Of a DNA stretch of 6,294 bases, positions 1 through 4,972 are shown one piece after another. The position numbers and the translations under genes are program-made. The stretch comes from Phycisphaerae bacterium (GTDB lineage: Bacteria > Planctomycetota > Phycisphaerae > Sedimentisphaerales > Anaerobacaceae). Each line of letters starts with the position of its first letter. The stretch's first letter is position 1. Below the pieces are notes generated by a model. That model worked only from the letters and a program-made list of their open reading frames with translations, searched no databases and had not been told where the DNA came from. The stretch spans positions 1 through 6,294 of the forward strand of contig JAUVYZ010000123.1 in NCBI GenBank assembly GCA_030602845.1. Reading direction: 5' to 3'.

Positions 1-112
1 CGAAGAAGCGTTCGATAAGTTTATCGAAGGCACTTACGCCGGTCAGTACCAGGAAATGCTCATTGAAGAATTTAATCAGTATCTGCCTGAAGACCCACCC
101 TGGACCAAATAG
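1..112 (+). CDS. HAD-fold hydrolase, C-terminal end only (left-edge partial; paralogue of the gene at 2709-3620)
   Basis: The reading frame beginning at base 2 gives 36 codons and a TAG stop at 110-112. The peptide (EEAFDKFIEG start, YLPEDPPWTK end) lines up without gaps with the last 36 residues of the complete HAD-fold protein at 2709-3620 (DEAFDKFING start, YLPETPPWKK end), with 24 of 36 residues identical by hand count. This is therefore the tail of a second copy of that gene; the catalytic part lies outside the window. The segment is the helical C-terminal extension after HAD motif IV, so catalytic competence of this copy cannot be judged. It is followed after 64 bases by gnd copy 1, mirroring the HAD-to-gnd order further right. 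Function is inferred only through the paralogue. Confidence 0.85.
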   Translation, partial: EEAFDKFIEGTYAGQYQEMLIEEFNQYLPEDPPWTK

Positions 113-161
113 TTACTGTACTAAGTATCGTAAGAAAGAGCAAACAAAAACAATAGATAAT

Positions 162-167
162 AAGGAG
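162..167 (+). promoter_or_regulatory. Ribosome-binding site of gnd copy 1
   Basis: AAGGAG lies 9 bases before the ATG at 177. It decides the start: the open frame reaches back to an ATG at 63, but that ATG lies inside the preceding HAD gene, and the 38 extra residues do not resemble the 6-phosphogluconate dehydrogenase N-terminus. Confidence 0.85.
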
Positions 168-176
168 ACAAATACA

Positions 177-1628
177 ATGTCAAAAGCTGATATTGGTCTG
201 ATCGGCCTGGCGGTTATGGGCGAAAACCTCATCCTTAATATGGAAAGCAAAGGCTTTACGGTCGCCTGTTATAACCGCACCGTTTCCAAAGTTGATAATT
301 TCATCAATGGTCGTGCCAAAGGCAAAAACATCATCGGCTGCAAATCAATCGAAGAGCTGGCCGAAAACCTAAACAAGCCGCGCAAGATTATGCTGATGGT
401 AAAGGCCGGCAAGCCGGTCGATGACTTTATCGAGCAGCTCCTGCCCCATCTCGAAGACGGTGACATCATCATCGATGGCGGCAACAGCCATTTCCCAGAT
501 ACCATCCGCCGTACCGAGCATGTCGAAAGCAAAGGCAAACTCTACATCGGTACCGGCGTATCCGGCGGCGAAGAAGGAGCACTGCGAGGCCCTTCGATTA
601 TGCCTGGCGGCTCACCTGCAGCCTGGCAGCATGTAAAACCCATCTTTCAGAGTATTGCAGCTAAGGCTCCCGATGGTCAGCCTTGCTGTGAATGGATGGG
701 TGAAAATGGCGCCGGCCACTTCGTCAAGATGACACACAACGGCATCGAGTACGGCGACATGCAGATGATATGCGAGACGTACCAGATGATGAAGGAAGGT
801 CTCGGCATGACCAACCAGGAAATGCACGAGGTCTTTGCTAAGTGGAACAAGGGTGAGCTCAACTCATATCTCATTGAGATAACCCGGGACATTCTCGGTT
901 ACAAGGACGAAGACGGCAACGAGGTTATCGACCTTATCCTTGATACCGCCGGCCAGAAGGGGACCGGCAAGTGGACCGGCATTGAGGCCCTGAATCTGGG
1001 CCAGCCCCTGACGCTCATCGGCGAGGCCGTTTTTGCTCGCTGCCTCTCCGCCTTAAAAAAAGAGCGCCTCGCCGCATCCAAAATCCTCAAAGGACCAAGG
1101 GCCAAGTTCAGAGGCGAGCCGAGCAAATCCATCGAAGACCTCAGAGCCGCATTGTACGCGTCAAAGATTGTCAGCTATGCCCAGGGTTATCAACTGTTGC
1201 GTGCCGCCGCCAAAGAACATAATTGGAACTTGAATTACGGCGGCATTGCATCGATCTGGCGGGGTGGCTGCATCATCCGCTCAGCCTTTCTTAGCAAAAT
1301 AAAAGAAGCCTTCGACAAAAACCCTGATCTGGAAAATCTGCTGCTTGACCCGTTCTTCAAGCGTGCCGTGGCAAAAGGCCAAGCTTCCTGGCGGCGAGTG
1401 GTTAACACAGCAGTCAAGCTCGGTATCCCGACCCCTGCTATGAGTTCTGCTTTGGCTTTTTACGATGGCTATCGCCATGAGCGGCTGCCTGCAAATCTGC
1501 TGCAGGCCCAGCGAGATTACTTCGGCGCCCATACCTACGAGCGTGTGGACAAAGCGCGTGGCGAATTTTTCCATACGAACTGGACCGGCCGCGGCGGAAC
1601 CACCGCATCATCAACATATACGGCTTAA
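177..1628 (+). CDS. gnd: 6-phosphogluconate dehydrogenase, decarboxylating (copy 1)
   Basis: Catalyses oxidative decarboxylation of 6-phosphogluconate to ribulose 5-phosphate, normally with NADP+, in the cytosolic oxidative pentose phosphate pathway. The protein is 483 residues, the usual long-form homodimeric length. Residues 10-15 (GLAVMG) form the dinucleotide-binding loop and N33-R34-T35 the 2'-phosphate contact typical of NADP-dependent members. S129-G130-G131 belongs to the substrate loop; K184, N188 and E191 correspond to the catalytic and substrate residues known as K183, N187 and E190 in the sheep enzyme. The family signature DTAGQKGTGKW is at 256-266. R446 and H452 in the C-terminal tail match the residues that reach into the partner subunit. 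The start at 177 is set by the AAGGAG site and by paralogue alignment. It sits 64 bases after a HAD-gene tail. Copy 2 begins at 4973 and is about 77% identical. Nothing is truncated or missing. Confidence 0.98.
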   Translation: MSKADIGLIGLAVMGENLILNMESKGFTVACYNRTVSKVDNFINGRAKGKNIIGCKSIEELAENLNKPRKIMLMVKAGKPVDDFIEQLLPHLEDGDIIIDGGNSHFPDTIRRTEHVESKGKLYIGTGVSGGEEGALRGPSIMPGGSPAAWQHVKPIFQSIAAKAPDGQPCCEWMGENGAGHFVKMTHNGIEYGDMQMICETYQMMKEGLGMTNQEMHEVFAKWNKGELNSYLIEITRDILGYKDEDGNEVIDLILDTAGQKGTGKWTGIEALNLGQPLTLIGEAVFARCLSALKKERLAASKILKGPRAKFRGEPSKSIEDLRAALYASKIVSYAQGYQLLRAAAKEHNWNLNYGGIASIWRGGCIIRSAFLSKIKEAFDKNPDLENLLLDPFFKRAVAKGQASWRRVVNTAVKLGIPTPAMSSALAFYDGYRHERLPANLLQAQRDYFGAHTYERVDKARGEFFHTNWTGRGGTTASSTYTA

Positions 1629-1644
1629 ACCGGCACAAAAACAA

Positions 1645-1651
1645 AAGGAAG
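1645..1651 (+). promoter_or_regulatory. Orphan ribosome-binding site before the uxaC remnant
   Basis: AAGGAAG lies 4 bases before the ATA codon at 1656-1658. Its position fits a former translation start at that codon, which would need to have been ATG. No ATG, GTG or TTG is correctly placed now, so the site appears to have lost its gene. Confidence 0.5.
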
Positions 1652-1655
1652 TAAA

Positions 1656-1738
1656 ATAAAAAAATTCCTGACGAAAGATTTTCTGCTGCAAACGGAAACT
1701 GCGAGGCTTTTATATCACGAACACACTGCAAATACGTC
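1656..1738 (+). pseudogene. uxaC: Remnant of glucuronate/uronate isomerase N-terminus (start codon lost, truncated)
   Basis: Read from the ATA at 1656, the frame encodes KKFLTKDFLLQ, then TETARLLYHEHTAN. This is the characteristic opening of uronate isomerase UxaC, which converts D-glucuronate to D-fructuronate and D-galacturonate to D-tagaturonate. In the family this opening leads directly into the metal-binding D-Y-H-x-H-L segment. Here the resemblance stops near 1733-1740, and the frame runs to a TAG at 1773-1775. Around 24-27 codons of a roughly 460-470 residue protein survive. The expected ATG reads ATA although a ribosome-binding site is still in place. The remnant lies in the gap between gnd copy 1 and the SDR reductase that would use the isomerase product, so its loss matters for the pathway. 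Identification rests on recalled family sequence, not on a search. A rare ATA start or a sequencing error would not restore the missing body. Confidence 0.7.
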
Positions 1739-1849
1739 CGGCCTCTGGTCCAGGGCGAGGCACCCATCACCGTAGGCGAGGATGGCCTGCCCGTGTTTAT
1801 GAGATTCAAACGCAAACCGCTGGAAAAGAAATTGCCAAAGCACCTTTAA
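1739..1849 (+). pseudogene. C-terminal remnant of an unidentified gene, joined to the uxaC remnant
   Basis: In the frame shifted by -1 (or +2) from the uxaC remnant, 36 codons from CGG at 1739 to a TAA at 1847-1849 read as RPLVQGEAPITVGEDGLPVF followed by MRFKRKPLEKKLPKHL. The composition is protein-like, with an acidic beta-hairpin style stretch, then a basic tail and a natural stop 17 bases before the next ATG. There is no suitable start codon: the only in-frame ATG leaves 16 codons. The best reading is the 3' end of a gene whose body was deleted, the deletion joining it to the uxaC 5' end near 1733-1741. The tail is faintly reminiscent of the C-termini of some phosphofructokinase-type proteins (Y-x-RPL-x-x-GE ... 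GLP), but I cannot confirm a family. Confidence 0.4.
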
Positions 1850-1853
1850 TCGA

Positions 1854-1858
1854 GAAGG
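1854..1858 (+). promoter_or_regulatory. Ribosome-binding site of the SDR gene
   Basis: GAAGG, within GAGAAGGAT, lies 8 bases before the ATG at 1867 and fixes that start. It immediately follows the stop codon of the upstream gene tail. Confidence 0.75.
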
Positions 1859-1866
1859 ATAAAAAA

Positions 1867-2685
1867 ATGAAAGAGCTGTTTGACATTACGGGCAAAGTTA
1901 TCACTATTACCGGAGCCGGCGGTGTTCTTTGCGGCACAATGGCCAGGGCACTTGCCGGTGCCGGAGCAAAAATCGCCGTTCTGGACATATTCGAAGAAGC
2001 AGCAGTCAAAGTCGCCGATGAAATCAAATCAAATAACGGAACTGCCGTTGCGATTAAATGTGATGTGTTAGATAAAAAGAGTCTGGAGCGCGCCCGCGAG
2101 AAAACCATAGCCGAGCTCGGCCAGGTTGACATACTGATTAACGGCGCCGGCGGCAACAAAAAGGAAGCTACGACAACGCCTGATATGAAATTTTTCGATT
2201 TGCCGGCCGATGCAATTCGGTTCGTATTCGACCTGAATTTTTTGGGTACGTTTTTGCCGACCCAGGTCTTTGCAAGGGACATGGCTGAAAGAGGCCAGGG
2301 CGTGATATTGAATGTTTCGAGTATGAATGCGTTTCGTCCCTTGACGAAGATAGCTGCCTACTCAGCGGCGAAAGCCGCCGTGAGCAATTTCACGCAATGG
2401 CTGGCGGTGCACTTATGTCAAAACTATTCCAAAGACATTCGCGTCAATGCAATTGCACCGGGTTTTTTTCTGACCGAACAAAACCGGTTCCTCCTGACCG
2501 ATGAGAAAACCGGCGAGCTGACCGCCCGCGGCAAGACAATCATCGACCATACGCCGATGGGAAGATTCGGTGAGCCGAAAGAGCTGATTGGAACGGTTAT
2601 GTGGCTGCTAAGCGATGCAGCGAAATTCGTTACCGGAGTTGTCGTCCCCGTGGACGGCGGCTTCTCAGCTTTCAGCGGAGTGTAA
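1867..2685 (+). CDS. uxuB: SDR-family D-mannonate oxidoreductase / fructuronate reductase (YjmF/UxuB-type)
   Basis: Predicted to interconvert D-fructuronate and D-mannonate with NAD(H) in the cytosol, the reductive step of glucuronate breakdown. The 272 residues form one classical short-chain dehydrogenase domain. T15-G16 opens the nucleotide loop; D40 at the end of the second beta strand favours NAD over NADP. INGAGG at 91-96 is the N-A-G region. The catalytic tetrad is N124, S152, Y165 and K169, the last two in YSAAK. The canonical loop glycines at 20 and 22 are V and C (GGVLCG), which fits the sugar-acid SDR branch that includes Bacillus YjmF; so do the stretches NVSSMNAFRP, AIAPGFFLTEQNRF and the end GGFSAFSGV. 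The family assignment is certain. The substrate is inferred from that branch and from the uxaC remnant upstream. A 2-keto-gluconate-type reductase is the main alternative. The HAD gene follows after 23 bases, implying co-transcription. Confidence 0.88.
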   Translation: MKELFDITGKVITITGAGGVLCGTMARALAGAGAKIAVLDIFEEAAVKVADEIKSNNGTAVAIKCDVLDKKSLERAREKTIAELGQVDILINGAGGNKKEATTTPDMKFFDLPADAIRFVFDLNFLGTFLPTQVFARDMAERGQGVILNVSSMNAFRPLTKIAAYSAAKAAVSNFTQWLAVHLCQNYSKDIRVNAIAPGFFLTEQNRFLLTDEKTGELTARGKTIIDHTPMGRFGEPKELIGTVMWLLSDAAKFVTGVVVPVDGGFSAFSGV

Positions 2686-2698
2686 ATCTTTATTTTCA

Positions 2699-2704
2699 GG
2701 GGAG
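2699..2704 (+). promoter_or_regulatory. Ribosome-binding site of the HAD gene
   Basis: GGGGAG lies 4 bases before the ATG at 2709. It selects this start over the in-frame ATG at 2601, which is inside the SDR gene and would add 36 residues unlike any HAD N-terminus. Confidence 0.75.
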
Positions 2705-2708
2705 CAAA

Positions 2709-3620
2709 ATGACTGATGTTGACCCGGCAAAACCACTAAAGGATTTTAGACCAAAAAAAAGTTTCTTCGTCGGCATCGATTCGGACGGCTGCGCCTTCGA
2801 TACGATGGGAATCAAACAGCGGGAATGCTTTTGTCCCTGGCTGATTGGCTATTTCGGCCTGCAGTCGGTAGCCCAGGCGGCACGCGAATGCAAGGAATTT
2901 GCGGACCTGTTTTCCAAAACGCGCGGCTTTAACCGGCATAAAACAACCAAGCGCATCATAGCAGAGCTGCTGCCGTCTCATCCGATGGTCAAGGCCAGAA
3001 ATTTCCAGGTCCCGCAATTTCCGCACTATTTTGCGTGGGTCGATGACCCCAACAGTTTACTTAGTAACGATGGGCTTAAACGCGCCATTGGGGAAACCTC
3101 AAATCCGGACGCCAGAGGTGAGCTGGAAAATGCGCTGGCGTGGAGTGAACGAGTCAATGCGGCCATAAAAGACATTGTTAAAGGAATGCCGCCGTTTCCG
3201 TTTGTTCGCGAAAGTCTGGAAAAAATCACACCGCCAGCTGACGTTATCGTTGTCTCTGCTACACCCTGCGAGGCACTTACGAGAGAGTGGCAAGAGCACA
3301 ACATCGCCAAATACGCCGAGGTCATAGCGGGCCTGGAAATGGGCAAAAAAGCTGAGCATCTAAATTATGCCACAAAGGGCAGGTATGAAAAGAACCACAT
3401 CTTAATGGTCGGCGATGCGCCGGGCGATATGAAAGCTGCCAGGGCCAACGACGCCCTGTTTTATCCGATTAATCCCGGTGATGAGGCCCAGAGCTGGAAG
3501 AGATTCCACGATGAAGCATTTGATAAATTCATCAACGGCCAATACGCCGGCATCTATGAGGAAAAAGTAATCGCCGAATTTGATAAATACCTGCCCGAAA
3601 CACCCCCCTGGAAAAAGTAA
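2709..3620 (+). CDS. HAD-superfamily hydrolase with a large helical cap, substrate unknown
   Basis: A 303-residue cytosolic protein with all four haloacid dehalogenase motifs. Motif I is DSDG at 24-27 (D24 nucleophile, D26 acid/base). Motif II is VVSAT at 181-185 with S183. Motif III is K213 or K214 (MGKK). Motif IV is GDAPGD at 235-240 with D236 and D240 as metal ligands. The aspartate pair in motif I fits a phosphatase or phosphomutase rather than a dehalogenase. The region 34-165 between motifs I and II is an unusually long, mostly helical C1-type cap that should determine the substrate. A helical tail follows motif IV to the PETPPWKK end. The cap length and cluster suggest a sugar-acid phosphate, but no substrate can be read from the sequence. 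It has a paralogue whose tail is at 1-112, also followed by gnd. The gap to larA is 49 bases. There is no signal peptide. Confidence 0.85.
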   Translation: MTDVDPAKPLKDFRPKKSFFVGIDSDGCAFDTMGIKQRECFCPWLIGYFGLQSVAQAARECKEFADLFSKTRGFNRHKTTKRIIAELLPSHPMVKARNFQVPQFPHYFAWVDDPNSLLSNDGLKRAIGETSNPDARGELENALAWSERVNAAIKDIVKGMPPFPFVRESLEKITPPADVIVVSATPCEALTREWQEHNIAKYAEVIAGLEMGKKAEHLNYATKGRYEKNHILMVGDAPGDMKAARANDALFYPINPGDEAQSWKRFHDEAFDKFINGQYAGIYEEKVIAEFDKYLPETPPWKK

Positions 3621-3625
3621 GAATC

Positions 3626-3638
3626 GTGAATAGTGAAT
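3626..3638 (+). repeat. Two copies of GTGAAT in the HAD-larA gap
   Basis: GTGAAT occurs at 3626-3631 and 3633-3638, and GAATCG at 3621-3626 and 3635-3640, so the gap is built from short overlapping repeats. No hairpin or T-run indicates a terminator. It may be chance or a remnant of slippage. Confidence 0.3.
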
Positions 3639-3669
3639 CGAACCACGGATTACGAGCAACAAATTAGAA

Positions 3670-4947
3670 ATGGTAATTGAACGGCAAAACAAAGATGGTT
3701 ACATTGGAAACGACCAGGCCCAGGAAGCAATTGCCGAGTTCTTTGCGCAAAACGACTATGCCGGCAAGCGAATTCTGGTGTTAATTCCCGATAATACCCG
3801 TTCCGGGCCGGCAGGTGACATATTCAAAATCATTTTTGGTTGTCTGGAACAAAAGGCAAAGGCCATCGATTGTTTAGTTGCGCTCGGGACCCATCAACCT
3901 ATGAGCGAGGAGCAAATCTGTACACGGCTTAGTATGACACCGGACGAGCGAAAAAGCAAATACGCATCGGTAAAACTCTTCAACCACGAATGGGAAAAGC
4001 CCGAAACGTTCACTTCCATCGGGAAAATCTCCGCCGACGAAATCCACCGGATAAGCGGCGGTCTGTTTCGAGAAGAAGTCGATATCACAATCAATAAACT
4101 GATTTTTGATTATGATGAATTTTTCATTTTAGGCCCCGTCTTCCCGCACGAAGTCGTGGGCTTTTCCGGAGGACATAAGTATATCTTTCCCGGAATCGCA
4201 GGCGACGATATTATAAACTTCTTTCACTGGCTCAGTGCCGTGGTCACAAACCCGGTGATAAACGGCAACAAGTGGACGCCGCCGCGTCAGGTGGTTGAAA
4301 AAGCAGCTTCGTTTATAAAAATGCCACGGAAATTATTTGCCATAGTGGCCGTGCAAAATATGCTCAAGGGAATATTCATCGGCGATTGCACAGAGGCCTG
4401 GGAAAAAGCTGCCGACCTGTCCAGGGACGTCCATATCATTTATAAAGACAAAACATACAAAAAAATTCTCGGACAAACAGCGAAGATGTACGAGGACATC
4501 TGGACTGCCGGCAAGGTGATGTACAAACTTGAACCGATACTCGCCGACGGCGGAACACTGATTATCTATGCCCCGCATATCACCGAGATTTCCTATACAC
4601 ACGGCAAAATTATCGATAAAATCGGCTATCATACGCGCGATTATTTCCTTAAGCGAATGGACAAATTCGCCGGTATCCCGCGGGCAGCGATAGCGCATTC
4701 TACACACGTTAAAGGCATCGGCACATACATCAACGGCGTCGAAAAGCCCAGGGCCAACGTCGTCCTCGCCACCGGCATCAGCAGGGAACGATGTCGAAGG
4801 GTAAATCTGGGTTATATGAATCCGGACCAGATTGATATAGCTAATTATGAAAACAAGGAAGAAAAAGGCATCCTGCTCGTGCACAACGCAGGCGAAATAT
4901 TACATAGATTGTCGGACGGACATATACCGACTATTCCGAATCAATAA
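3670..4947 (+). CDS. larA: LarA-family nickel-pincer (NPN) 2-hydroxyacid racemase/epimerase; possible D-gluconate/D-mannonate 2-epimerase
   Basis: The 425-residue cytosolic protein belongs to the lactate racemase LarA family, which uses a covalently held nickel-pincer nucleotide to move hydride at the C2 of 2-hydroxy acids. The key residues of Lactiplantibacillus LarA are all present: D41-N-T-R44 for D72/R75, H75 in GTH for H108, H160 for H174, K170 in FSGGHK for cofactor-binding K184, and H186 in FFHW for nickel ligand H200. The spacings H160-K170 (10) and K170-H186 (16) equal those in LarA. K282 probably matches K298. The H75-H160 interval is about 19 residues longer than in LarA, giving extra sequence near the substrate side. 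The family includes sugar-acid epimerases, among them a D-gluconate 2-epimerase, which suits this cluster better than lactate; the substrate is inference. It needs LarB, LarC and LarE from elsewhere. No strong ribosome-binding site precedes 3670, so translation may depend on the upstream gene. Confidence 0.9.
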   Translation: MVIERQNKDGYIGNDQAQEAIAEFFAQNDYAGKRILVLIPDNTRSGPAGDIFKIIFGCLEQKAKAIDCLVALGTHQPMSEEQICTRLSMTPDERKSKYASVKLFNHEWEKPETFTSIGKISADEIHRISGGLFREEVDITINKLIFDYDEFFILGPVFPHEVVGFSGGHKYIFPGIAGDDIINFFHWLSAVVTNPVINGNKWTPPRQVVEKAASFIKMPRKLFAIVAVQNMLKGIFIGDCTEAWEKAADLSRDVHIIYKDKTYKKILGQTAKMYEDIWTAGKVMYKLEPILADGGTLIIYAPHITEISYTHGKIIDKIGYHTRDYFLKRMDKFAGIPRAAIAHSTHVKGIGTYINGVEKPRANVVLATGISRERCRRVNLGYMNPDQIDIANYENKEEKGILLVHNAGEILHRLSDGHIPTIPNQ

Positions 4948-4955
4948 TCAATTTT

Positions 4956-4963
4956 AGAAGGAG
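4956..4963 (+). promoter_or_regulatory. Ribosome-binding site of gnd copy 2
   Basis: AGAAGGAG lies 9 bases before the ATG at 4973, the same spacing as in gnd copy 1 and a near-consensus match. It begins 9 bases after the larA stop codon. Confidence 0.85.
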
Positions 4964-4972
4964 CAGCGCAAA

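Larger units (their letters stand above)
1..1628 (+). repeat. HAD-gnd cassette, copy 1
   Basis: A HAD-hydrolase tail (1-112) is followed by gnd (177-1628). The same two gene families recur in the same order and orientation at 2709-6294. This copy has only 64 bases between the two genes and no larA. Confidence 0.75.

Noticed and set aside
63..176. N-terminal extension of gnd copy 1 from the ATG at 63
   Set aside because: It overlaps the HAD tail in another frame, lacks a ribosome-binding site and has no counterpart in copy 2.
113..176. Possible promoter in the A-rich gap before gnd copy 1
   Set aside because: A-rich sequence is present, but no convincing -35/-10 pair with proper spacing; the gap is also consistent with an operon.
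1438..1815. Minus-strand frame of 125 codons spanning the end of gnd copy 1 and the remnant gap
   Set aside because: Two-thirds of it or so shadows gnd and the remnants, and no start signal or known motif was seen.
2601..2708. N-terminal extension of the HAD gene into the SDR gene
   Set aside because: A ribosome-binding site sits directly before ATG 2709, and the extension is simply the SDR coding region in another frame.
3621..3669. Possible terminator or mobile-element scar in the HAD-larA gap
   Set aside because: There is no stable inverted repeat or T-run, and the GTGAAT repeat is too short to indicate an insertion sequence.
4333..4884. Minus-strand open frame of 183 codons opposite larA
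   Set aside because: It is opposite a well-supported gene, and I saw no separate ribosome-binding site or recognisable motif for it.
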